Below, piece by piece: positions 1 through 6,476 of a stretch of DNA of 20,783 nucleotides. The notes beneath the pieces were generated by a model. It was not told where the DNA came from. It did not search any database and worked only from the letters and a program-made list of their open reading frames with translations. A program made the position numbers and the translations under genes. Positions within the stretch are counted from its first letter, which is position 1. Each line of letters starts with the position of its first letter. This DNA comes from Verrucomicrobiota bacterium (GTDB lineage Bacteria > Verrucomicrobiota > Verrucomicrobiia > Opitutales > Opitutaceae), in assembly GCA_023391285.1 (NCBI GenBank), contig JAEWBF010000122.1, positions 1 through 20,783 of the forward strand, in the 5' to 3' direction.

Positions 1-7
1 GGGGGGG

Positions 8-26
8 GGGCGAGGACGCCTCGCCC
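8..26. repeat. REP-like palindrome, copy 1, downstream of oadB-1
   Basis: A perfect 8-bp inverted repeat, GGGCGAGG-ACG-CCTCGCCC, is followed on the plus strand by TACCTTCAT. It lies just past the stop codon of the last gene of the minus-strand operon. Similar GC hairpins followed by CCCT(A/G)C occur near 10816 and 14547, so it looks like one member of a dispersed short palindrome family. It may mark or protect the 3' end of the operon mRNA, but no U-tract follows on the transcribed strand, so it is not a classical terminator. Confidence 0.5.
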
Positions 27-34
27 TACCTTCA

Positions 35-1285
35 TCAGAGGGCGGAGAGGAAATAGCCGGCGGCGACGGCCGTGCCGATGACGCCAGCGACGTTGGGGCC
101 CATGGCGTGCATGAGGAGGTAGTTGCCGGAGTCGTAGCGCTGACCTTCGACATGGGAGACGCGGGCTGCCATCGGGACGGCGGAAACGCCGGCAGAACCG
201 ATGAGCGGGTTGACGGGATTGTTCGGCGAGAACCAGTTCATAACCTTGGCGCCGATCACGCCGGCCGCGGTGGAGCAGCCGAAAGCGACTACGCCGAGAA
301 CGATGATCTTGAGGGTGTCGGCAGCGAGGAAGTTATCGGCGCGCATGGTGAGACCCACCGTGGTGCCGAGGAAGATCGTGAGGACGTTGATGATCTCGTT
401 CTGGGCGGATTTGACGAGACGCTCGGTGACGCCGCATTCGCGGAGGAAGTTGCCCAGCATCAGCATGACAATCAGGGCGGAGGCGTCGGGGACGAGCAGG
501 ACGCAGATGATCATCACGACGAGGGCGAAGAGGAGCTTCTCGGTCTTGGAGACGGAGCGCAGTTTCTGCATGCGGATGACGCGTTCCTTCTTCGTCGTGA
601 GGAGACGCATGATCGGCGGCTGAATCAGCGGCACGAGCGACATGTAGCTGTAGGCGGCAACGGCGATGGCGCCGAGGAGTTCGGGCGCCAGTTTGTTGCT
701 CAGGAAAATGGCGGTCGGGCCGTCGGCGCCGCCGATGATACCAATGGAGGCGGATTGTTTGGCGGTGAAGCCGAGGATGTTCGCTCCGAAGAAGGTGATG
801 AACAATCCGAGCTGGGCGGCGGCGCCGAGCAGGAGGGTTCGAGGCATCGCGATGAGCGGGCCGAAGTCGGTGAGTGCGCCGACGCCGAGGAAGATCAGCG
901 GCGGGAACAGTTCGAGTTTCACGCCCTGCGAGATGAAGTCGTAGAGACCGCCTTCGACCCGGTTGACTTTGAGGGTTTGAGTGGGCGTGGCGGTTGGATC
1001 GGTGGCGATCGGAGCGTGGGCGCCGTTGGGGAGGGGCTGCGCTTCGACGCGGAAGATGGCGGAGTCGGTGGTGCCGTTGGCGCGTTGTTCGACGGTGATG
1101 ATGCCGCGCGTCGGCAGGTTGGCGACGAGCGCGCCGAACGCGATCGGGACGAGGAGGAGCGGTTCGAAGCCTTTGGCGACGGCGAGATAAATGAGCACGC
1201 CGGCGACCGCCCACATGATGAGCATCTTCCAAGTGATGAACTGGAACCCGGTCGTGGTGAGGAAATCGAGAAGGCCTTGGATCAT
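35..1285 (-). CDS. mmdB: Na+-translocating decarboxylase beta subunit (OadB/MmdB type), canonical copy
   Basis: This 416-residue multi-helix inner-membrane protein is the carboxybiotin-decarboxylating, Na+-exporting subunit of the oxaloacetate/methylmalonyl-CoA decarboxylase family. The residues known to be essential in Klebsiella OadB (D203, Y229, N373, G377, S382, R389) are all present here at identical spacing: D188 in IGGADGPT, then Y214, N359, G363, S368 and R375. A loop at about residues 62-112 (between the first helices) is rich in Thr, Pro and Ala and looks like an insertion. The gene is the last of the operon and starts 12 bp after the stop of the OadG-like gene at 1298-1708, so the two are probably co-translated. 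It is one of two beta subunits in the same operon. Its intact ligand set suggests it is the classical pump subunit. Whether the substrate is methylmalonyl-CoA or oxaloacetate cannot be read from this subunit; the neighbours favour methylmalonyl-CoA. Confidence 0.95.
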   Translation of the reverse strand: MIQGLLDFLTTTGFQFITWKMLIMWAVAGVLIYLAVAKGFEPLLLVPIAFGALVANLPTRGIITVEQRANGTTDSAIFRVEAQPLPNGAHAPIATDPTATPTQTLKVNRVEGGLYDFISQGVKLELFPPLIFLGVGALTDFGPLIAMPRTLLLGAAAQLGLFITFFGANILGFTAKQSASIGIIGGADGPTAIFLSNKLAPELLGAIAVAAYSYMSLVPLIQPPIMRLLTTKKERVIRMQKLRSVSKTEKLLFALVVMIICVLLVPDASALIVMLMLGNFLRECGVTERLVKSAQNEIINVLTIFLGTTVGLTMRADNFLAADTLKIIVLGVVAFGCSTAAGVIGAKVMNWFSPNNPVNPLIGSAGVSAVPMAARVSHVEGQRYDSGNYLLMHAMGPNVAGVIGTAVAAGYFLSAL

Positions 1286-1297
1286 GGCGGCGTGGAG

Positions 1298-1708
1298 TTA
1301 GCGGGTTTTGTGAGAGGCGAAGATCGTGCGGCGACCTTCGCGGGCCCAATCGAGCTCGGATTCGAGGGGCGCGGGAACGATGGCGGCGATGCGGTGCGGA
1401 CGGCCGGCCGTCGCGACGTGAACAGCGGCGGAGATCACCGCGAGGAGCTCGGGAGGAATGTGGTCCGCGGGCGGCGGCGTGGAAGCTCCGGCAGTAGCCG
1501 GAGGGAGAGACGACGCTGCGGCGGGCGATGGTGTGGACGGTTTGGTTCGTCGGAAAAACCAGCCCATGATCTCGAGCAATCCCCAGATCGAGCCGAGGGC
1601 GATGAACACGACGATGAGGCCGTTGAGCTGAAAGAGAAGGGAGTCGCCGATGGTGGGATAGTCGGGAAGCGCGGCGAGTGTCGGCGGGGGAAGGGAAGTA
1701 ACGACCAT
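1298..1708 (-). CDS. OadG-like gamma/delta anchor subunit, copy 2
   Basis: This 136-residue protein has one strong membrane helix at about residues 28-52, a Pro/Ala/Ser-rich linker (56-82), and a C-terminal segment with IPPELLAVISAAV (84-96) and the tail EGRRTIFASHKTR. This layout fits the OadG (gamma) or MmdD-like subunit, which holds the soluble alpha subunit and biotin carrier against the beta subunit. The same C-terminal signature recurs in the 117-residue protein at 3904-4257, so the two are clear paralogues within one operon. It lies directly upstream of the canonical beta subunit, 12 bp apart, and probably pairs with it. The ATG start is the only one before the hydrophobic segment. Confidence 0.85.
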   Translation of the reverse strand: MVVTSLPPPTLAALPDYPTIGDSLLFQLNGLIVVFIALGSIWGLLEIMGWFFRRTKPSTPSPAAASSLPPATAGASTPPPADHIPPELLAVISAAVHVATAGRPHRIAAIVPAPLESELDWAREGRRTIFASHKTR

Positions 1709-1757
1709 GGGAACAGCGGACTGAGGTTGGGTTGAAGAGAACGGGCGCGGGCTCCTG

Positions 1758-1964
1758 TTACTCCGCGACTTGTTGAATCCGTCGGCGGACGCCGAGGCAG
1801 ATGATGAAGAGACCGACGAGGGCGAGGAGCTGGCCCGCGGCGGCGGCGATGGGGCCGAGAGGGACGGGGAACGACGGGGCGATCAATCGCGTCACGGTTA
1901 CGCCAGCCAGCGCGGTGACGACACCGGCGAGCCAGAAGCGGAGGTGAGCGCGGACGTTCTTCAT
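1758..1964 (-). CDS. Small two-helix membrane protein, unknown function
   Basis: This 68-residue protein starts MKNVRAHLRF. It has two hydrophobic stretches (about residues 10-30 and 37-57) joined by a Pro-rich turn, and a basic C-terminus. I do not recognise a family. The start was chosen because its ATG overlaps the stop of the upstream beta subunit as ATGA (1961-1964), a translational-coupling arrangement. The longer frame upstream lies inside oadB-2 and encodes a His/Arg-rich shadow. Its place between a beta subunit and an OadG-like gene suggests an accessory or assembly subunit of the sodium pump. That role is inferred from context only. Confidence 0.75.
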   Translation of the reverse strand: MKNVRAHLRFWLAGVVTALAGVTVTRLIAPSFPVPLGPIAAAAGQLLALVGLFIICLGVRRRIQQVAE

Positions 1965-3220
1965 TTGAGGAGGGGGACGAGCGTCACGAAGATGCCCGTG
2001 AGAATGGCGGTGGTGATGACGCCGCTGATGTTCGCGCCGAGCGCTTCCGGCAGGATGATGGAAGCAGGATTGGCGTTGAAGACTTCCTTCTGAGCGACCT
2101 TGGCGTTGGAGGGCACGCAACTGACGGCGGCGATGCCGATGACGGGATTGATTTTCCGGCCGCTAAAGAAGTAGGCGAGGTAGCCGCCGCAGATACCGCC
2201 GAGGGCGGAGAGCAACAGCGCGAGAATACCAAGGACCAGAAGAATAAGGACCTTGGGGTTCAGAATAGTGGCTGCTTCGCACAGCACTCCGAGCAGGAGG
2301 CCGAGGAACATCGTGGCTCCGTAAAGAATGGGGCCATCGATGACCCGCGTGAAGACCTCGAGACCCGCCTCGCGCACGGCAACACCGACAAAGAGCGAGA
2401 GGAAGAGCGGAGCGGCGGAGGGGAAGAGCAGACAGAGGACGGTGCAAGCGACGACCGCGAATGTAAGTTTCTCGTCGGAGGTGATCCGGACGGCGGGGCG
2501 CGGCGGCATCTTGAGGCCGCGGAGTTTCGCCGGGATGAGCAGGCGAATGAGGTAAGGATAACCGCCGTAACATAAACCCAAATACAAGTAGGCGACGACG
2601 GTGATCGGAACGAACAGCTCCTTCGCCAGCGTGAGCGAGGTGAAGAGCACCATCGGTCCGTCGGCGCCGCCGACCATCGCGATCGAGGCGGCCTCGCCGT
2701 AGTCTAGACCCATGGCGACGGCGATGGGGAAGGTGGCGACGGTGCCGAGCTCGGCGCAGAGCGCCAAGAACATGCTGAGGAACGGCCGGGCCATCACAAA
2801 GCCGACGTCGAGCAGGACGCCGATCCCCATGAAGACAAAGCACGCGATGAGGCCGTTGCTGAACGCGAACGTGTAGATGGGCTGCAGAAAATCGATCTGC
2901 AGGATATACATGAGGTTTTCCGGCTGCTGGACGAGCGGCGCCATGAAGAGCGTTCCGGGCGTGGCGGCACCGGACGCGATCGGCGTCTCGGTGACCGCGG
3001 CAGCCGTAATGGGATCGAGGAGCAGGACGCCGGCATTCACGGCGGCCATCCCCAATCCCATCGGGATCATCAGGAGCGGCTCGAGGACACCCTTCTTGCC
3101 GAGGTAGACGAGAGACATGCCGAGCAGCATGAGACCGAGGCGGGCAAGGAGGATGGGCCAGTCGGACTGGAACAGGGAGGTGATGCCCTGGAAGATGCTG
3201 AGCAGGTCGTGCGGTTGCAT
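1961..3220 (-). CDS. Na+-translocating decarboxylase beta subunit (OadB/MmdB type), divergent copy
   Basis: This 419-residue multi-helix membrane protein is homologous to OadB/MmdB but clearly different from the copy at 35-1285. It keeps D187 in VGGADGP, Y213, N358, G362 and S367 at the spacing of Klebsiella D203/Y229/N373/G377/S382. The position equal to R389 is Lys (K374, in SNAKVAQ), and the segment after G362 reads IAAVSCVP instead of SAGVSAVP. It lies 36 bp after the 42-residue peptide gene and overlaps the following 68-residue gene by ATGA. It may be a second pump subunit working with the same alpha subunit and biotin carrier, or one with altered ion or substrate coupling. Family membership is secure; the separate role is inferred. 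Confidence 0.93.
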   Translation of the reverse strand: MQPHDLLSIFQGITSLFQSDWPILLARLGLMLLGMSLVYLGKKGVLEPLLMIPMGLGMAAVNAGVLLLDPITAAAVTETPIASGAATPGTLFMAPLVQQPENLMYILQIDFLQPIYTFAFSNGLIACFVFMGIGVLLDVGFVMARPFLSMFLALCAELGTVATFPIAVAMGLDYGEAASIAMVGGADGPMVLFTSLTLAKELFVPITVVAYLYLGLCYGGYPYLIRLLIPAKLRGLKMPPRPAVRITSDEKLTFAVVACTVLCLLFPSAAPLFLSLFVGVAVREAGLEVFTRVIDGPILYGATMFLGLLLGVLCEAATILNPKVLILLVLGILALLLSALGGICGGYLAYFFSGRKINPVIGIAAVSCVPSNAKVAQKEVFNANPASIILPEALGANISGVITTAILTGIFVTLVPLLK

Positions 3221-3256
3221 TCAGCGAAGGTGGAAGGCGGCGGTGCGGGAAGTCCG

Positions 3257-3385
3257 TCAGCCTTTTTTCGTTGTATTCAGTTTTCGGATAGCGAGGAACA
3301 GGAGCTTGATCAGGGCGGCGACGCCGAAGGAGATGACGATGGCGACGCCGAACATCGTGAGCGCGCCGACAATGGCGGTTTTCAT
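3257..3385 (-). CDS. 42-residue membrane peptide, OadG-related small subunit
   Basis: The gene encodes MKTAIVGALTMFGVAIVISF followed by GVAALIKLLF and a Lys-rich end: one membrane helix plus a basic C-terminus, 42 residues in all. The pattern resembles the N-terminal helix of OadG proteins without the C-terminal tail, and it sits exactly where such small subunits are expected, just before an OadB gene. The ATG at 3385 is preferred over a GTG at 3463. The upstream extension would translate a CACTTT tandem repeat as alternating His and Phe and run through a strong hairpin. No Shine-Dalgarno sequence is possible nearby because the upstream 54 bases are a CTTTCA repeat. I am fairly confident it is a gene because of its operon position and helix pattern. 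Confidence 0.7.
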   Translation of the reverse strand: MKTAIVGALTMFGVAIVISFGVAALIKLLFLAIRKLNTTKKG

Positions 3386-3388
3386 GGA

Positions 3389-3467
<79 letters not shown>

Positions 3468-3472
3468 GCTCG

Positions 3473-3874
3473 TCAGGCGATGCGAAGGAGGGTGGTGCCT
3501 TCTTCGACGCCGTCGCCCGCGTTGACGAAGATCGCGTCGATGCGGCCGGCCTGCGGGGCGAAGATATAGGTATTCATCTTCATGGCTTCGATGGTGGCGA
3601 GCTGTGCCCCCTCGGCGACGTTCTGGCCGACCTTCACGTCGATCGAGACGATCTTGCCTGCGAGCGGGCTCGGGACGTCGCCGGCGCCGCCGTGCGTGGA
3701 CGGCTGGGCGGGGGCTGCGGGAGCGGATGCAGCGGGCGCGGGGGCCACGCTGGCGGACGCAACGGGCCGGGTGGCGGCGGGAGCGGACGAAGGGGCGGCG
3801 GCGGAGGGCTCGTCGAGCATTTCAACGAGAACCTCGTAAACTTTGCCTTCGACGGTAACGCGGAGTTTTTTCAT
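3473..3874 (-). CDS. mmdC: Biotin carboxyl carrier protein of the Na+-pumping decarboxylase
   Basis: This 133-residue protein has three parts: an N-terminal beta-rich start (MKKLRVTVEGKVYEVLVEML, 1-20), an Ala/Pro-rich flexible linker (22-62), and a C-terminal biotinyl domain (66-133). The biotin attachment motif EAMKM is at 96-100, with K99 the expected biotinylated lysine. In the family the swinging biotin accepts CO2 from the carboxyltransferase (alpha) subunit and delivers it to the beta subunit for decarboxylation coupled to Na+ export. The start was set at MKKL because this is the conserved beginning of such proteins; the open frame upstream overlaps the OadG-like gene and is Ser/Arg-rich. 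Only one biotin protein is present for two beta subunits. Confidence 0.94.
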   Translation of the reverse strand: MKKLRVTVEGKVYEVLVEMLDEPSAAAPSSAPAATRPVASASVAPAPAASAPAAPAQPSTHGGAGDVPSPLAGKIVSIDVKVGQNVAEGAQLATIEAMKMNTYIFAPQAGRIDAIFVNAGDGVEEGTTLLRIA

Positions 3875-3903
3875 GGAATTGTGGGAGGAACGAGAGCGGG
3901 ATT

Positions 3904-4257
3904 TTAGCGAACTTTGTGGGATGAGTAGATCTGGCGGCGGCCTTCGAGAGACCATTGCTGCATGAGCATCTCGACGGACGGAGCCGGTGAGGCGGTTCGA
4001 ACGGCGGCGATGCGCGCGCGGGTGCCGAGCTGGGTGGCGACGGCGGCGGCGATGACCGCGAGAATCTCCGGCGCAATCGAAGGTTCGGCGGCGGTCGGCG
4101 GTTTCTTCGGCGGTTCAGGATGAGTGGCGGCAAGCCAGCGGCCGAAGCCGGCGATGCCGGCCATGAAGACGGCGACGCCGGCGAGCACTGCGAGGAGGGC
4201 GAGCCACGGATTGCCGAACAGCGGAACGGGTGCGGCAGCGAGAGGAAAAAAGGGCAT
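3904..4257 (-). CDS. OadG-like gamma/delta anchor subunit, copy 1
   Basis: This 117-residue protein has a membrane helix at about residues 17-42, a Pro/Lys linker (47-60), the segment IAPEILAVIAAAV (61-73) and the tail EGRRQIYSSHKVR (105-117). It matches the OadG/MmdD family, which tethers the carboxyltransferase to the membrane part. The tail and the AVIxAAV segment are nearly the same as in the paralogue at 1298-1708, while the N-terminal helix is unrelated in detail. It lies 60 bp after mmdA, with a UUCG-type hairpin in the gap, and 29 bp before the biotin carrier gene, the usual alpha-gamma-carrier order. Confidence 0.85.
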   Translation of the reverse strand: MPFFPLAAAPVPLFGNPWLALLAVLAGVAVFMAGIAGFGRWLAATHPEPPKKPPTAAEPSIAPEILAVIAAAVATQLGTRARIAAVRTASPAPSVEMLMQQWSLEGRRQIYSSHKVR

Positions 4258-4275
4258 GATTGGAGTTCCCCGGCG

Positions 4276-4293
4276 CTCGCCTCGAAAGGCGAG
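4276..4293 (-). promoter_or_regulatory. UUCG-tetraloop hairpin between mmdA and the OadG-like gene
   Basis: On the transcribed strand the sequence is CTCGCCT-TTCG-AGGCGAG, a perfect 7-bp stem capped by a UUCG loop, within the 60-bp gap after mmdA. No U-tract follows, so termination is unlikely. Such hairpins often stabilise the 3' end of the upstream mRNA segment or adjust subunit ratios. The function is inferred from position. Confidence 0.5.
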
Positions 4294-4317
4294 GTGAACG
4301 CGAGGTAGATCGAAGAC

Positions 4318-5871
4318 TCAGAGCGGAATGTTGCCGTGCTTTTTGGGCGGACGGGTTTCGCGCTTCGAGAGCGTGTTGCGGAGTGCCATCGCCACGATCC
4401 CGCGGGTCTGCGCGGGTTCGATGACGTCGTTGATCATCGCTTTGGCGGCGGCTTCGTAGGGCGAGGAGAACTTCTCGCGATACTCGGCGGCGAGTTCCGC
4501 GGCTTTTTTCTTCGGCTCCGGCGCGGCGGCGATTTCTTTTTTGAAGAGCACGCTGACTGCGCCCTCGGCGCCCATGACGGCGATTTCGGCCGTCGGCCAG
4601 GCGTAGACGGCGTCAGCACCCATGTCGCGGCTGCACATGGCGAGATAGGCGCCGCCGTAGGCCTTGCGCATGATCACGGTGATTTTCGGCACGGTGGCCG
4701 CGGCGTAGGCGAAGAGCATCTTCGCGCCGTGGCGGATGATGCCGCCGCGCTCCTGAGCGACGCCGGGCATGAATCCGGGGATATCGACCAAGGTGACGAG
4801 CGGGATGTTGAAGACATTGCACAGGCGGATGAATCGCGCGCCCTTGTCGGACGAATCGATGTCAAGCGTGCCGGCCTTCACCGCGGGCTGGTTGGCGATG
4901 ATGCCTACGACGATGCCCTGAACCCGGCCGAAACCGACGACGAGGTTTTTGGCGAAATCCTTCTGGACCTCGAGGAAGTCGGCGTCGTCGACGAGAAGTT
5001 CGATGACCTTCAGGACGTCGAGCGGAGCTTTCGCGTCGGCGGGGACGAGCTGATTCATGCGATCGTCGAGCGCCATGTCCACAGCGGCCGTGGGTCGGTG
5101 CGGCGGGTCCATGATGTTGTTCGACGGGATGAAGCCGAGGAGCTTGCGGGCAATCTCGAACGCGTGGTGGTCGTCGGCGGCGACGAAGTGGATGTTGCCA
5201 GAGATGGCGGCGTGCGCGGCGGCGCTGCCGATCTCGTCCATGGTGGTGGTCTGACCGGTGGCGGCCTTGATCACCTCGGGACCGCAGATGAACATCTGCG
5301 CGTTCTGCTTCGTCATGATGATGAAGTCCGTCAGTGCGGGCGAATAGGCGGCGCCGCCGGCGCAAGGTCCGGCGATGATGGAAATTTGGGGGACGACGCC
5401 GGAGAGCAGAACGTTGCGAAAGAAGATCTGGCCGTAGCCGGAGAGCGCATCGTCGCCCTCCTGGATTCGCGCGCCGCCGGAATCGTTGATACCGATGACA
5501 GGCATGCCGGCCTGCATGGCGTATTCCATGAGGTCGCAGACTTTTTTGGAGTGAATGCGACCGAGCGCGCCGCCACCGACGGTGAAGTCATGGCTGAAGC
5601 AGGCGGCGGGGCGGCCGTCGATATAACCGACGCCGGTTACCACGCCGTCACCCGGGAAGGATTTGTCCTCGAGCCCGAAGTGATGGCAGTCGTGTTCGGC
5701 GTGCATGCCGGATTCGAGGAAGCTGCCGGGCTGGAACAGAGCTTCGATCCGCTCGCGAGCGGTGAGCAGGCCTTTCTTTTTGCGGTCAGCGATTTTCTGC
5801 GCGCCGCCGCCGGCGGAGGCTGTTGCGCGACGTTTGTGCAGTTCTTCGAGAAGGGCGGGTGAGATAGCCAT
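4318..5871 (-). CDS. mmdA: Methylmalonyl-CoA decarboxylase alpha subunit / propionyl-CoA carboxylase beta-type carboxyltransferase
   Basis: This 517-residue crotonase-fold carboxyltransferase, of the usual family length, transfers the carboxyl group of (S)-methylmalonyl-CoA to biotin and releases propionyl-CoA. Two oxyanion-hole segments are visible: GPCAGGAAY (168-176) in the N-domain and AYGGAY (404-409) in the C-domain. Also present are INDSGGARIQEG (128-139), DIPGFMPG (363-370) and the typical C-terminus PKKHGNIPL. D420, in the stretch before YAWPTAEIAVMG, falls where Asp422 of Streptomyces PccB favours propionyl/methylmalonyl substrates. The gene sits between the epimerase (32 bp upstream) and the OadG and biotin-carrier genes. 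With no biotin carboxylase nearby, the membrane-linked decarboxylase role is favoured over an ATP-dependent carboxylase. Confidence 0.95.
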   Translation of the reverse strand: MAISPALLEELHKRRATASAGGGAQKIADRKKKGLLTARERIEALFQPGSFLESGMHAEHDCHHFGLEDKSFPGDGVVTGVGYIDGRPAACFSHDFTVGGGALGRIHSKKVCDLMEYAMQAGMPVIGINDSGGARIQEGDDALSGYGQIFFRNVLLSGVVPQISIIAGPCAGGAAYSPALTDFIIMTKQNAQMFICGPEVIKAATGQTTTMDEIGSAAAHAAISGNIHFVAADDHHAFEIARKLLGFIPSNNIMDPPHRPTAAVDMALDDRMNQLVPADAKAPLDVLKVIELLVDDADFLEVQKDFAKNLVVGFGRVQGIVVGIIANQPAVKAGTLDIDSSDKGARFIRLCNVFNIPLVTLVDIPGFMPGVAQERGGIIRHGAKMLFAYAAATVPKITVIMRKAYGGAYLAMCSRDMGADAVYAWPTAEIAVMGAEGAVSVLFKKEIAAAPEPKKKAAELAAEYREKFSSPYEAAAKAMINDVIEPAQTRGIVAMALRNTLSKRETRPPKKHGNIPL

Positions 5872-5903
5872 GGAGAGTGAGGGTTGAGATCGCGCCGCGA
5901 TGC

Positions 5904-6311
5904 TTATTTGGAAATTGGCGCGCAGAATTCGGTGAGGACTCCGTGGGTCGATTTCGGATGGAGGAACGCGACGAGCTTTCCGCCGGCGCCTTCAAAAGGC
6001 TTTTCGTTGATCAAGCGGCAGCCGCTGGCGGCGGCGTGGCCGAGCTGCGCGACGATGTCGGTCGTCCCGAACGCGACGTGGTGAATGCCCTCGCCGTTTT
6101 TCTCGATGAACTTGGCGACGGGGCTGTCGGCCGACGTGGGCTCGAGCAGTTCGAGGTGAACCTCGCCCACGGTGAAGAACGCGGTGCGGACCTTCTGCGA
6201 TGGAACCTCTTCGCGGTGTTCGCAGATGAGACCGAGCGTTTTTTCGTAATACGGAATCGCTTCATCGAGGGAGCGAACAGCGATGCCGAGGTGGTCGATT
6301 TTGGTGATCAT
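5904..6311 (-). CDS. mce: Methylmalonyl-CoA epimerase
   Basis: This 135-residue vicinal-oxygen-chelate (glyoxalase-fold) protein is the usual length for the family. It interconverts (R)- and (S)-methylmalonyl-CoA and so links the mutase to the decarboxylase. Probable metal ligands are H7 (DHLGIAV), E54 (HLELLEP), H78 (GIHHVAF) and E128 (LTEFC), matching the His/Gln-or-Glu/His/Glu pattern of characterised epimerases. ITKIDHLGIAV at the start and the C-terminal HPKSTHGVLTEF are strongly typical. It is the first gene of the minus-strand operon, divergent from mutA, so the locus encodes the whole succinyl-CoA to propionyl-CoA route. Confidence 0.95.
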   Translation of the reverse strand: MITKIDHLGIAVRSLDEAIPYYEKTLGLICEHREEVPSQKVRTAFFTVGEVHLELLEPTSADSPVAKFIEKNGEGIHHVAFGTTDIVAQLGHAAASGCRLINEKPFEGAGGKLVAFLHPKSTHGVLTEFCAPISK

Positions 6312-6476
6312 GTCGGGGAGGCTTCGAACGACGCGTCGAGCGTCGGAGGCAGTATGCCGCGGAGTCTCCGAACCGGCATCGCATGTATTGCCTAATTATA
6401 AGCGTCCCTTGGCAAAATCTGCGGAGCAGGAGAAGTGATGAAAAACTAAAGTGGGGCAGCGCTAGAAAACTTTCTC
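6312..6476. promoter_or_regulatory. Divergent promoter region between mce and mutA
   Basis: This 165-bp gap separates the two divergent halves of the pathway. It contains a local AT-rich patch with a perfect TATAAT on the minus strand (6395-6400), a plausible -10 for mce about 84 bp before its start, though no convincing -35 is seen 16-18 bp upstream. A nested inverted repeat at 6354-6379 (ATGCCG...CGGCAT around CGGA...TCCG) would lie at the 5' end of the mce transcript. On the plus strand I see no clear promoter for mutA. No cobalamin-riboswitch B12-box sequence was recognised. The region is short enough for both operons to share control. Confidence 0.45.

Noticed and set aside
107..1735. 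542-codon open frame on the plus strand
   Set aside because: It is antisense to the canonical beta subunit and its OadG-like neighbour. The composition is Gly/Glu/Asp/Arg-rich with no family motif, a GC-rich shadow.
4462..4475. TAGGGCGAGGAGAA inside mmdA resembling the REP-like stem
   Set aside because: It lies in conserved coding sequence without the second stem arm or flank. Chance similarity.
4336..5862. 508-codon open frame antisense to mmdA
   Set aside because: mmdA is unmistakable by motif and length. The antisense frame is Val/Gly/Asp-rich with no recognisable domain.
6329..6338. CGACGCGTCG 10-bp palindrome near the mce start
   Set aside because: It is perfect but short and made of CG-rich words common in this genome. 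It has no extended symmetry.
6312..6476. Cobalamin riboswitch upstream of mutA
   Set aside because: It was considered because the mutase is B12-dependent, but no B12-box-like sequence or suitable multi-helix layout was seen in the 165 bp.
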